Source: Azoarcus sp. DD4 (GTDB lineage: Bacteria > Pseudomonadota > Gammaproteobacteria > Burkholderiales > Rhodocyclaceae). From it: a stretch of 64,000 bases of DNA. Positions 36,403 through 45,058 of the stretch are shown one piece after another. The stretch is taken from assembly GCF_006496635.1 (NCBI RefSeq), contig NZ_CP022958.1, positions 1,426,001-1,490,000 of the forward strand. The letters are read 5' to 3'. Below the pieces are notes generated by a model. That model was not told the DNA's origin. It made no database searches and saw only the letters and a program-made list of their open reading frames with translations. The position numbers were made by a program, and so were the translations under genes. Position 1 is the first letter of the stretch; each line of letters starts with the position of its first letter.

Positions 36403-36699
36403 CTAGCGGCGCTCGCCCACCCCGTAGCGCCGGTCCAGCCAGTTCATCGCCAGCACGTAGATGCCGATGATGAAGAGATAAGCGATGAGCGCGCCCTGCG
36501 CGAGAATGTAGAAACCCAGCGGAAAGCCGAGAAACTCATAAGCATTGAGTTCGGCTGCGCAGAAGCCGGCGAGGAAGGTCACGGCGAACCAGAGCAGCAG
36601 CAGCGCCACCGTCAGTCCCTGGGTGCGGCGCCAGTAGGCGCGATGACGGGCGGTGAGCGTACCGACCGTCATCGGCGCTTCGGTGAGCGGGTCGGTCAT
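36403..36699 (-). CDS. DUF4212 protein (putative sodium:solute symporter small subunit), orphan
   Basis: 98 aa with two membrane helices (VALLLLWFAVTFLAGF and LGFYILAQGALIAYLF) and the family ending YVLAMNWLDRRYGV. DUF4212 proteins usually sit directly before an ActP-like solute:sodium symporter gene. Here none follows; the next gene is an unrelated membrane protein and the preceding gene is an EF-G paralogue whose stop overlaps this start (ATGA). Partner and cargo unknown. Confidence 0.85.
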   Translation of the reverse strand: MTDPLTEAPMTVGTLTARHRAYWRRTQGLTVALLLLWFAVTFLAGFCAAELNAYEFLGFPLGFYILAQGALIAYLFIIGIYVLAMNWLDRRYGVGERR

Positions 36700-38744
36700 T
36701 GCGCCGCGCCCTGCGAGCGGTAGGCCTGCACCAACCGGTTCTGTACTTCGCCCGGTGCCGGCTCGTGGCCGCCGGCGTCGAGCACGAACTCGCTGTCGCC
36801 CGCGCTGATCGCCTTCAGGCGCGATTCGAAACCGTCCAGCTCGGCCATCGGCACACTGGCCGAGATCAGCGTCCAGCCGCTGGCCGGGCTGTCGGTGGCG
36901 GTGACGCGACCGCGGCGGCCGGCCAGTTCGGCACTGACTTCGCCGAAGTGCGAGTCCGGCACCTTGACGGTGACGTGGAGCAGGGGCTCCAGCACCACCG
37001 GGCGGGCGGCGAGTACCGCTTCGATCAGCGCGTGGCGCGCGGCCGTGACGAAGGACACTTCGTTGGAGTCGACCGCATGGTGCTTGCCGTCGGTGACGAC
37101 CACGCGCAGGTCCTGGATGGGAAAGCCGGCCAGCGCACCCTCGGCGAGGGCCTGGCGCACGCCTTTTTCGACCGCCGGCATGAACTGGATGGGGATGGTT
37201 CCACCCTTGACCTCGTCGCCCAGCTGCAAGCCGGCGCCGCGCGCCAGCGGTTCGACCCGCAGCGCGACCTCGCCGAACTGGCCGGCCCCGCCGCTCTGTT
37301 TCTTGTGGCGGTAGCGTGCCTCGGCCACGGCGGAGATGGTCTCGCGGTAGGGAATGGCCGGCGTGGCGGTGTTCAGCTGCAGGTTCCAGCGGCTGGAGAG
37401 CTGTTCCAGCACGATCTTGAGATGTTGCTCTCCCAGGCCGCGCACCACCGTCTGGCGGCCGCGGGTGTCATAGCTGACTTCAAGGCAGGGGTCTTCGTCG
37501 ACCAGGCGGGCGAGCGCTTCGGACAGGCGCTGCTCGTCGGCCGGCTTGGTAGCGATCAGCGCGAGGCCGAACACCGGCTGCGGATAGCGCGGCGGCACGA
37601 TGTGGAAGTAGTCCTCGTCGTGCGAATCGTGCAGCACCGCGTCGCGGCGCAGCTCGTCGACCCGTGCCACCGCGCAGATGTCGCCGGGCACGCCGAGCGG
37701 CGTCTCCACCGTGTTGCGGCCCTGCAGGCGCAGCAGGTGGGAGACCTTGAAGGGCTTGCGGCCGTCGCCGATGTAGAGCTGCGAACTCGGCGTCACCGTG
37801 CCCTGGTGGATGCGGAACAGGCCGAGCTTGCCGCGGTAGGGATCGTTGCTGACCTGGAATACATGGGCGACGGTGTGGCGGTCGCGCTCGGGCTGCACCT
37901 CGACTGCTTGCGCGCCAGCGCCTTCGCCCTTGAGGAAGGCGGGCGGATTGCCCTCGGTCGGATCGGGCAGCAGGCGGCCGAGCACGTCGAGCAGCTCGCG
38001 CACGCCGGCACCGGTGCGCGCCGAGACGAAACACACCGGCACCAGGTGGCCTTCGCGCAGGGCCTGCTCGAAGGGGCCGTGCAGCTGTTCCGGATCGAGT
38101 GACTCGCCCTGTTCCAGGTATTGCGCCATCAGCGCTTCGTCGAGTTCGACGACCTGGTCCACGATGCTGTCGTGGGTGGCGCCGACTTGCCCGAAGGCGG
38201 TGGCGGCGCCGATCTCCGGGCCGAAGAAGCAGTCGATGACGCGGCTGCCGTCGGGCGCGGGCAGGTTGATGGGCAGGCACTCGCGGCCGAATTCCGCGGT
38301 GATGGCTTCCATCAGCGCAGCGCAGTCGGCGCCGGCGGCGTCGATCTTGCTGACGATGATCATGCGGCACTTGCCGGCGGCGGCGGCCATCATGCGACGG
38401 CTGCCGGTTTCGATTCCGGACGCGGCGCTGATGACGATGGCGGCGGTTTCCACCGCCGGCAGCGTGGCCAGCGCACGGCCGGCGAGGTCGGGCAGGCCCG
38501 GGGTATCGAGCACATTGACCCAGTGGCCGGCCCATTCGAGGTGGGCGAGGGTGGCGTTGAGCGAGTGGCCCATCGCCTTTTCCTGCGGGTCGTGGTCGGA
38601 CACGGTATCGCCGCGCTCGACGCTGCCGGCCGCGCCGATTTCGCCGGCGGTCGCGAGCAGGGCTTCGAGCAGACTGGTCTTGCCGCAGCCGGCGTGACCG
38701 AGGAGGGCAAGGTTACGGATGTCGTGAACCGAGCTGGGCGTCAT
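36696..38744 (-). CDS. Elongation factor G-like translational GTPase (non-canonical paralogue)
   Basis: 682 aa. Start at 38744 with AGGGGAGA upstream; an in-frame ATG 42 bp earlier lacks a site. G-domain motifs G1 GHAGCGKTS, G3 DTPG and G4 SKID (Asn replaced by Ser), then EF-G domains II-V ending FESRLKAISAGDSEF. Canonical EF-G has GHVDHGKTT and NKMD, so this is the divergent EF-G-like subfamily of unknown role, not the housekeeping fusA. No ribosomal str operon is near. Translationally coupled to the DUF4212 gene. Confidence 0.92.
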   Translation of the reverse strand: MTPSSVHDIRNLALLGHAGCGKTSLLEALLATAGEIGAAGSVERGDTVSDHDPQEKAMGHSLNATLAHLEWAGHWVNVLDTPGLPDLAGRALATLPAVETAAIVISAASGIETGSRRMMAAAAGKCRMIIVSKIDAAGADCAALMEAITAEFGRECLPINLPAPDGSRVIDCFFGPEIGAATAFGQVGATHDSIVDQVVELDEALMAQYLEQGESLDPEQLHGPFEQALREGHLVPVCFVSARTGAGVRELLDVLGRLLPDPTEGNPPAFLKGEGAGAQAVEVQPERDRHTVAHVFQVSNDPYRGKLGLFRIHQGTVTPSSQLYIGDGRKPFKVSHLLRLQGRNTVETPLGVPGDICAVARVDELRRDAVLHDSHDEDYFHIVPPRYPQPVFGLALIATKPADEQRLSEALARLVDEDPCLEVSYDTRGRQTVVRGLGEQHLKIVLEQLSSRWNLQLNTATPAIPYRETISAVAEARYRHKKQSGGAGQFGEVALRVEPLARGAGLQLGDEVKGGTIPIQFMPAVEKGVRQALAEGALAGFPIQDLRVVVTDGKHHAVDSNEVSFVTAARHALIEAVLAARPVVLEPLLHVTVKVPDSHFGEVSAELAGRRGRVTATDSPASGWTLISASVPMAELDGFESRLKAISAGDSEFVLDAGGHEPAPGEVQNRLVQAYRSQGAAQ

Positions 38745-38839
38745 GGCGGTCTCCCCTTGGTATTGTCGGGAGAGAGTGTCCGCCACTCGGCCGCGGCTGG
38801 CAATGCGTCAGATCAAGCCGACACGCGCCGGGCCGTCGT

Positions 38840-40480
38840 CTACGCGCTTTTGAGGCCGGCCGCGCGGGTGAGCAGGATCGCCGCCAGCGGCAGCAGCAGG
38901 CCGATCGCCGTCACCGCTAGCAGCAGCACGCCGAGCTCGCTGTAGTCGGCCGGCGTCGTCACCGCGCGGGTGACGGCGTCGCGCACCTCGCGGCTGACCA
39001 CGTAGATCTCGTTGAGGTACTTGGTGCCCAGCTGCGAGGCCGACAGCGCGAGGTTGGTGAAGGAGGCCATCACCGCGAAGAAGGTGGCCTTCAGGTGCGG
39101 CGGGGCCGAGTTGGCGATCCAGGCCAGCATCGGCACCATCGACACCTGGCCGAGCGGCGATTCGAGCGCGGTGTTGGCGATGGCGATGAAGCGCGCATCG
39201 ACCACGCCGCCGGTGTGGCTGGCCGTCCAGTGGTGCAGGCCGTGGTACATGCCGATGATGGGCAGGGACAGCAGCGTCGCGGCCAGGGTGAGGAAGACGA
39301 CGATGTGCGCGATCGACTTCTCCGCCATGAAGCGGCGGAAGAGGAAGAGCCCGGCCAGGGTCAGCAGGCTGGTGATGAGGTCCAGCCGGGACAGGAAGCT
39401 CTGGTCGAAACCGAGCTCGTCTATCATCCACCAGCTCGCGCCCGCGCCCGGCCCGGGCATCGCACGGAATATGAAAATCACGATCACCGTGCCGAGCAGG
39501 GTGCGCGCCGCCTCGGGCGAGAGTTCGCGCAGCAGGCGGGTGATCATGAAGCCGATGATGCCGAAGGAGCCGGCAAAGATGATCTCCTGGCCGTAGGGCA
39601 CGCCGGACAGGCCGATGCCCAGCGTGAATGCGACGAACACCGCGCTGCCGCCGAGTATCCACCAGTTGGGCGCGGTCTTTTCCGTGGGTTCGTGCAGCAG
39701 GCGCTCGATTTCGGCACGGTCGCGGCCCAGGGCCGCCAGCCGCCGGGCCTCGCGCCGCTTGAGGACACCGGCGAGCAGCACGCCGCTCACCGACAGCAGC
39801 GGGATCACCAGCGCCAGCTCGTAGATGCGCAGGTAGATGTCCACCTTGGCGGCCTCCGGCAGGGCTTCCGCGCCCTGGAACATCACCACGTTGGCGAAGC
39901 TCACCAGCACCGTGCCGCCGATGATGGCGACGCGGCCGAGCATCTGCATGGTGGTGTGCATCAGCCGAACCTGGTCTTCGCCGATGCGTTCGCCGCGCTC
40001 GTCGAAGTGCGGCACCGCCTCCACCGTCATCGCATCGGCCACCGCGTCCTGCATCACGTAGCCCACCGGGGACAGCAGCACCGACAGCACGAACCAGGCT
40101 TCGGCCGGCATCACCGCACGCATCGCCCCGGGCGAGCCGATCAGGCCGATCATGATCGCGATGCTGGCGGTAATCAGCAGCGCGCCGAGGTACACCAGCC
40201 CTGCCTTGTAGCGCCACAGAAGGTCGACCAAGTGGCCGATCGGCATCTTCAGCGCCCACGGAATGCCTGCCCAGAAACCGAGCGCGGCCAGGAAGGCGGC
40301 CGACAGCCCGAGGTAGTCCTTGATGAAGAAGGTGCCGACGATGCCGGTGAGGCCCGACACCCCCGCCGCGCAATACACCATCAGCGGCGGCAGGTAGCCC
40401 AGGCGCATCTCGCGGCCGAGTTCCAGGATGGTGCGGTCTATCCAGCGGTAAAGGGCGTTCTGGTGGAGGGAAGCAAGCAC
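38840..40480 (-). CDS. BT1-family (folate/biopterin-type) MFS membrane transporter
   Basis: 546 aa, probably GTG start. About 12 membrane helices. The region GIPWALKMPIGHLVDLLWRYK near residue 90 and SPVGYVMQDAVADAMTVE resemble the folate-biopterin transporter (BT1) branch of the major facilitator superfamily. A hydrophilic loop of about 45 residues (KRREARRLAALGRDRAEIER...) lies in the middle. Cargo in bacteria is not established for this family. Upstream of the EF-G-like gene by 95 bp and after the lrgB gene by about 40 bp. Confidence 0.82.
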   Translation of the reverse strand: MLASLHQNALYRWIDRTILELGREMRLGYLPPLMVYCAAGVSGLTGIVGTFFIKDYLGLSAAFLAALGFWAGIPWALKMPIGHLVDLLWRYKAGLVYLGALLITASIAIMIGLIGSPGAMRAVMPAEAWFVLSVLLSPVGYVMQDAVADAMTVEAVPHFDERGERIGEDQVRLMHTTMQMLGRVAIIGGTVLVSFANVVMFQGAEALPEAAKVDIYLRIYELALVIPLLSVSGVLLAGVLKRREARRLAALGRDRAEIERLLHEPTEKTAPNWWILGGSAVFVAFTLGIGLSGVPYGQEIIFAGSFGIIGFMITRLLRELSPEAARTLLGTVIVIFIFRAMPGPGAGASWWMIDELGFDQSFLSRLDLITSLLTLAGLFLFRRFMAEKSIAHIVVFLTLAATLLSLPIIGMYHGLHHWTASHTGGVVDARFIAIANTALESPLGQVSMVPMLAWIANSAPPHLKATFFAVMASFTNLALSASQLGTKYLNEIYVVSREVRDAVTRAVTTPADYSELGVLLLAVTAIGLLLPLAAILLTRAAGLKSA

Positions 40481-40521
40481 GCGGGCGTCCTTTCGGTTGG
40501 CGGTCGGTCAGGGCAGGGGTG

Positions 40522-41256
40522 TCAGCGGCCGAGCAGGCCTTCGATCCAGGGCAGGATCCACGGCAGTGACAGCGCGGTGGCCAGTCCGTTCAGCCCCATC
40601 GCCAGCGCGGCGAAGGCGCCGGTCTGCTCGCTCACCTGGAACGCGCGGGCGGTGCCGATGCCGTGCGACGCGATGCCGATGGCGAAGCCGCGTACGGCGT
40701 GGTCCTCGATGCGCAGCAGGCGGTAGATGTAGCGCGCGCCGACGGCACCGAGGATGCCGGTGCTGATGACCAGCACCGCGGTCAGCGAGGGCAGGCCGCC
40801 GAGACGCTCGGCGATGCCCATCGCGATCGGCGTGGTCACGCTCTTGGGCGCGAGCGACATCAGCGATTCGCGGCTGGCGCCGAGCAGCGCGCCCAGGCCG
40901 TAGGCCGACAGCGCCGCGGTGAGCGAGCCGATCACCAGCGCGATGCCCAGCGGCAGGGCCATCGCTTTCAGCCTGGGCAACTGGGCGTAGAGCGGAATCG
41001 CCAGCGCCACGGTGGCCGGGCCGAGCAGGAAGTGCACGAACTGCGCACCGTCGAAATAGGTCTGGTAGGGCGTGCCGGTGACAAGCAGGATGCTCGCCAG
41101 CAGCGCCACCGAGATCAGCACCGGGTTGGCCAGCGGGTGGAAGCCGCAGCGCTTGTACACCCAGAAGGCGGCCTGGTAGGCGAGCAGGGTGAGGGTGAGG
41201 CCGAGTAGGGGCGTGGTCGAGAGATAGACCCAGATCTCGTCGAGGCGGGGGCTCAA
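40522..41256 (-). CDS. lrgB: LrgB-family inner membrane protein (CidB/LrgB)
   Basis: 244 aa, apparent TTG start overlapping the lrgA stop. Family motifs NPVLISVALLASILLV, GPATVALAIPLY, LAPKSVTTPIAMGIAE and GIASHGIGTARAFQ. With LrgA it forms a holin-like pair; in plants and several bacteria the homologue transports glycolate/glycerate, which would suit the glyoxylate and glycerate genes in this window (inference). Confidence 0.94.
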   Translation of the reverse strand: MSPRLDEIWVYLSTTPLLGLTLTLLAYQAAFWVYKRCGFHPLANPVLISVALLASILLVTGTPYQTYFDGAQFVHFLLGPATVALAIPLYAQLPRLKAMALPLGIALVIGSLTAALSAYGLGALLGASRESLMSLAPKSVTTPIAMGIAERLGGLPSLTAVLVISTGILGAVGARYIYRLLRIEDHAVRGFAIGIASHGIGTARAFQVSEQTGAFAALAMGLNGLATALSLPWILPWIEGLLGR

Positions 41257-41624
41257 GACCGGCGCTCCTCATCGATACCGGCGGCGGCGCGGCGCCGGGT
41301 GAGCGCGTTCAGCACCAGTGCGGTGACCGCGATCGCCAGCGCGGTGCTGCCGACCAGCGCCACGCCCAGCGGCAGCCATTCGTCGGCGATGCGGCTGCCG
41401 TAGAGCACGATGCCGGTACCGGCCGGCACGAACAGCAGTGACAGATGCTGCAGCAGGGTGCCGGCGGTCTGGCGCAGGTCGTCGCCGGCGCCGCCGCGCA
41501 CCACCAGGGTGAGGAAGAGCAGCGCCATGCCGATCACCGGACCGGGGATGGGCAGGGCGAAGGCGCGGGCGGTGACTTCGCCCACGAGCTGGAATACGAG
41601 CAGCAGGGTCAGCGCGCCGAGCAT
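41253..41624 (-). CDS. lrgA: LrgA/CidA-family holin-like membrane protein
   Basis: 123 aa with four hydrophobic segments and family motifs LPIPGPVIGMALLF and LLFVPAGTGIVLYG. Translationally coupled to lrgB. The pair is classed as holin/antiholin-like or as a two-part metabolite channel. Confidence 0.94.
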   Translation of the reverse strand: MLGALTLLLVFQLVGEVTARAFALPIPGPVIGMALLFLTLVVRGGAGDDLRQTAGTLLQHLSLLFVPAGTGIVLYGSRIADEWLPLGVALVGSTALAIAVTALVLNALTRRRAAAGIDEERRS

Positions 41625-41661
41625 GGTTGGGTGTCCCCGTGGTTCTTGTCGGGCTGCGAGC

Positions 41662-42600
41662 TTACCCGATCAGCGCGTGGCCGACGCTGCGGGCGGCGAT
41701 GCCGACCGCGGCGCCGAGCGCCGCCGGTTTCCATACCGCGGCGACGCGGCGGCCGGCCGACATCATGATGGCCACGCCGGCGACGTCGAGCGGATGGATC
41801 AGGAAGCCGGCGCCGTGGTTGAGCGTGGTCACCGTGGTGACGCCGTTCCGCAGCATCTCGTCCATCACACCCATCATCGCCGTGCCGCCGGCGATGTACT
41901 TGGTGAGTGTCAGCAGGATCATCGCCGGGTCGATGCCGATGGCGGCGAGCGTGGGTGTGAGCGCCGCGGTCAGCGCGTCGATGGCGCCGGTGGCGCGCAG
42001 CGCCATCACCGCCACCAACGCCAGCACCAGCATCGGGATGGAGCCGACGGAAATCTTGAAGGCCTCGGCGCCGGCCCGGTTGATGACGTCGAGCACGCCC
42101 TTGGCGTTGTCGGCGACGTGGTGGTGCAGGGTTTCGTCCAGGGTGCCTTCGCTGGCGGAAAGCCCGCGCCCGAAGCCGTGGTAGGTGGCAGCGGCGGCGA
42201 TCAGGCCACCCAGCAGCGACAGCGCCAGCGCCGGCCCGAAGGCCAGGCCCATCGCCGCCATCGGGAAGGTGACGTTGGCCTGCGCCATCGCCATCACCAT
42301 CGCCAGCGTGGCGGCCAGGTGGCGGTCGGAGGCGCCGCGGCCTTCCATCATGGTGAGCGTCGCCACCGGTGCGGCGAAGCTGACGAAGTTGATCTGCAGC
42401 GCGGCGAATACGCCCAGTCCGGTCAGGCCCACCGGGCGCAGCACCGGGGCAAGCCGGGCGACCACCCAGTCGAGCACGCCGCGCGCTTCGAGCAGGCGCA
42501 TCAGCGACAGCATCACCACCATGATGGGCAGCAGGACGAAGAGGGAAAGCTCCACCGCCGAACGGCCGGCGCGCAGGATGATGTCGGTGAGTTGGTCCAT
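41662..42600 (-). CDS. Nucleoside-recognition (gate) domain membrane protein
   Basis: 312 aa, about eight membrane helices. Two gate-domain halves are recognisable from the paired segments around APVLRPVGLTGLGVFAALQIN and TPTLAAIGIDPAMILLTLTKY, as in spore-maturation SpmA/SpmB-like proteins (PF07670). Upstream of lrgA by 37 bp, so probably cotranscribed. Substrate unknown. Confidence 0.85.
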   Translation of the reverse strand: MDQLTDIILRAGRSAVELSLFVLLPIMVVMLSLMRLLEARGVLDWVVARLAPVLRPVGLTGLGVFAALQINFVSFAAPVATLTMMEGRGASDRHLAATLAMVMAMAQANVTFPMAAMGLAFGPALALSLLGGLIAAAATYHGFGRGLSASEGTLDETLHHHVADNAKGVLDVINRAGAEAFKISVGSIPMLVLALVAVMALRATGAIDALTAALTPTLAAIGIDPAMILLTLTKYIAGGTAMMGVMDEMLRNGVTTVTTLNHGAGFLIHPLDVAGVAIMMSAGRRVAAVWKPAALGAAVGIAARSVGHALIG

Positions 42601-42758
42601 GCCTTGTCGTTATTGTTGCAACGCCGCAGATGCTACCCGGTTGCGGGCTGAGCTGGCGAGTGCGGCGCCGCTGAGCAGGCATGGTGGAAGCGCGGCCGCG
42701 CACAGCGGCAGTGCGCGGTGTCCCGCGGACTGCATCCGGCCGTTCGCACGCGCCTCCC

Positions 42759-42776
42759 CGTCAAGGGGAGGGTAGG
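42759..42776. repeat. Short palindrome of the intergenic repeat family
   Basis: CTCCCCGTCAAGGGGAG just after the stop of the small membrane protein gene; same CCCC-TCAA-GGGG core as at 59566-59625 and 61399-61630. It could also serve as a weak terminator. Confidence 0.5.
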
Positions 42777-42777
42777 A

Positions 42778-42978
42778 TCAGTTCTCGCGCTTGCGTTCGT
42801 CGTCTTCGGCTGGTGCCGGCACCGCCGGCGCGCCGAGGGTGACACCTATCAGCAACAGCAGCATCGGCGCGAGCGTCAGCGCGAAGACGTCGAAACTGCG
42901 CAGCCCGAAGCCGAGGACCAGCGGCAGCACCAGCAGCCCGTGGGCGAGGAAATCGGTCACCTTGCTCCATTGGATCAT
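42778..42978 (-). CDS. Small two-helix membrane protein, hypothetical
   Basis: 66 aa from the ATG at 42978 (MIQWSKVTDFLAHG), which has CAGGAGAA upstream; a longer frame to 43029 has no site. Two hydrophobic segments (LLVLPLVLGFGL and FALTLAPMLLLLIGVTLGA) and a charged tail EDDERKREN. No family recognised. First gene of the minus-strand membrane-protein run, 177 bp before the gate protein. Confidence 0.7.
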   Translation of the reverse strand: MIQWSKVTDFLAHGLLVLPLVLGFGLRSFDVFALTLAPMLLLLIGVTLGAPAVPAPAEDDERKREN

Positions 42979-43161
42979 GTCGTTCTCCTGTGGGATCTGT
43001 CTGTTATCGGCGGTTTGTGCGATGCACAATCCGTGCCGGTACCGCCTTTTTCAAGTGTAGGTGGCGGCGGGCGAGTTGCCGGTTTTCCTGACTTGGCGTT
43101 ATGCATGACAGGTGTCTATGCTGATGTGGTAGTCCGGTGCGTAGCGAAACGGGGGGACGCA

Positions 43162-44712
43162 ATGAATATGGGCCAGTCGGCGATGCGCCGCCGTTTGCGG
43201 CAGGCGGTCGCGGTGTTGGGTGTCGCGCTCGGCGGCATCGGGGCGGTACCGGCGGCGCCGCTGCCGGCGCTTGTGCTGGATCCGACACAGATCACCGTGT
43301 CGGGGATATCTTCCGGTGCATACATGGCGGTGCAGTTCGGCACTGCGCACTCGGCGGCGGTGAGCGGCGTGGCTGTCACCGCCGGCGGCCCCTACTTCTG
43401 CGCCGGAGAGGACGCCCGTGGCGGCGCGGCGGTGAGCCGGGTGATGGCGCGCTGCATGCAGGGCGACCCGGACTACCCGGCGGTGCCCATCACCGCCGGC
43501 GACATGGCGGCGATGCAGGCGGCGACGCGGGCCTGGGCGCATCAAGGCCGGATAGACCCGCTGGCGGGGCTGGCGCGCCAGCGCATCTGGATCTTTCACG
43601 GCTACAACGACGGCATCGTCAAGCGGGCGGTCAGCGATGCGCTGGTCGACTGGTACGGCGCCTTCGTGCCGGCGGCGCAGATCTTCTACCGCAACGACCT
43701 CAACGCCGCCCATGCGCAGATCTCGGCGAGCTGCACCGCCGCCGCGCCCGCTGCGAGCTGCAATGCCTGCGCCGGCACCGGCGGCAACTTCATCAACAGC
43801 TGCCCCGACCGCGCCACCGGCGCGCCGCAGTACGACGCCGCCGGTGCGGCGCTGCAGTTCTTTCTCGGTCCGCTGCAACGCACCGAGCCGACGGCGCTCA
43901 CCGGCAAACTGCTGAGCTTCGACCAGGCGCCTTACATCCGGCGCGGCGAACGCACGCTTGCGCCCATCCGGGCGTCCATGGGCCCGACCGGCTACCTCTA
44001 TCTGCCGGCCGCCTGCGCCGCCGGCGAGCCGTGCCGGCTGCACGTCGCCTTTCACGGCTGCCAGCAGCAAGCCGGGCGCATCGGCACCACCTTCGCCGAG
44101 CGCGCCGGCTTCAACGAATGGGCGGACGCCAACCGCATCGTGGTGCTCTACCCGCAGGCGGCGGCGACCTCGGCGGTGCCGATCACGCCTTTCAATCCCA
44201 AGGGCTGCTGGGACTGGTGGGGTTACAACGATTTCTTCTTCGATGCCGTTGGCCGCTACGCCACCCGCGACGGCGTGCAGATCGCCGCCGTATGGCGCAT
44301 GGTGCAGCAGCTCACCGGCGGCGGCGCGGGCCGGGTCGCGGGGCCGGTGCCGGCCGCGGCGCCGGTGCTGCGGCTGGCCGATGTGAGCGCGCACCGGGTG
44401 GCACTGGCATGGACGCCGGTGGCCGGCGCCACCGCCTACCGGGTCTATCGCAGCGCAGCCGGGAACGGCGCGGCGCAGGCGGTGGGTGAAGCGCGGGCAG
44501 TGCCCAGCGTCACCGATGGCAGGCTGGCACCGTCGACCGCCTACCGCTACCGGGTGCATGCGGTGGACGCTGCGGGCGTCGAGGGCGCGGCCTCGGCCGG
44601 GCTCGACGTCACCACCGCCGCCGCCGCGCCGGCCTGCGATCCCTACTTTTCGCTCGCCCAGGACCGCCCGGTGGATGCGCGCAACCGGCCGACCGCCGCC
44701 GTCTGCCCCTGA
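43162..44712 (+). CDS. Secreted PHB depolymerase-like esterase with fibronectin III domain
   Basis: 516 aa. Signal peptide of about 32 residues (basic MRRRLRQ, hydrophobic core, VPAAP). The alpha/beta hydrolase nucleophile is very close to the N-terminus: GISSG with Ser50, as in periplasmic PHB depolymerases of the Rhodospirillum type. Further motifs are IFHGYNDGIV and VAFHGCQQQ. Residues about 395-480 form a fibronectin type III domain, and a short Cys-containing tail (PACDPYFS ... AAVCP) ends the protein. Likely degrades short-chain polyhydroxyalkanoate or oligomers outside the cytoplasm. GGGGGG precedes the ATG; later starts at 43168 or 43183 are possible. Confidence 0.88.
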   Translation: MNMGQSAMRRRLRQAVAVLGVALGGIGAVPAAPLPALVLDPTQITVSGISSGAYMAVQFGTAHSAAVSGVAVTAGGPYFCAGEDARGGAAVSRVMARCMQGDPDYPAVPITAGDMAAMQAATRAWAHQGRIDPLAGLARQRIWIFHGYNDGIVKRAVSDALVDWYGAFVPAAQIFYRNDLNAAHAQISASCTAAAPAASCNACAGTGGNFINSCPDRATGAPQYDAAGAALQFFLGPLQRTEPTALTGKLLSFDQAPYIRRGERTLAPIRASMGPTGYLYLPAACAAGEPCRLHVAFHGCQQQAGRIGTTFAERAGFNEWADANRIVVLYPQAAATSAVPITPFNPKGCWDWWGYNDFFFDAVGRYATRDGVQIAAVWRMVQQLTGGGAGRVAGPVPAAAPVLRLADVSAHRVALAWTPVAGATAYRVYRSAAGNGAAQAVGEARAVPSVTDGRLAPSTAYRYRVHAVDAAGVEGAASAGLDVTTAAAAPACDPYFSLAQDRPVDARNRPTAAVCP

Positions 44713-44723
44713 CGCAGCCGCGC

Positions 44724-45047
44724 TCAGGGGCCGGGCGAGAAGTAGCTCGCGCGGCTGAGGAAGGTGTAATCGGCCTCCATCGCCATCAGGCCCACCAGCA
44801 CAGCCAGGCACAGCGGCGGCAGCAGCACGGTGTAGATCAGCGCCAGCCGCTCCCAGCGCATGTGCATGAACACCGCGACGATGAGCGCGGCCTTCATGAA
44901 CATGAAGGCCAGGATCAGCCCCCAGCGCAGCACGCCGGCGAGGTGGAAGTAATCGACCAGGTAGGACAGGGTGCTGAGCACGAAGAGCAGCCCCCAGACC
45001 TTGAGGTAGAGGCCGATCGGGTGCTGCTGGCCGCGGGCTTGTTCCAT
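44724..45047 (-). CDS. Cytochrome c oxidase subunit IV-type protein
   Basis: 107 aa, start at 45047 with AAGGAGG upstream. Three membrane helices with the prokaryotic subunit IV motif KAALIVAVFMHMRWE. Last gene of the oxidase operon, 11 bp after the subunit III gene. A small accessory subunit that helps stabilise the complex. Confidence 0.88.
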   Translation of the reverse strand: MEQARGQQHPIGLYLKVWGLLFVLSTLSYLVDYFHLAGVLRWGLILAFMFMKAALIVAVFMHMRWERLALIYTVLLPPLCLAVLVGLMAMEADYTFLSRASYFSPGP

Positions 45048-45058
45048 GGCGGGCCTCC

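Noticed and set aside
43183..44811. Long minus-strand frame over the depolymerase gene
   Set aside because: Shadow frame rich in Arg/Gly/Ala without domains; the plus-strand protein has a signal peptide, lipase box and FN3 domain.
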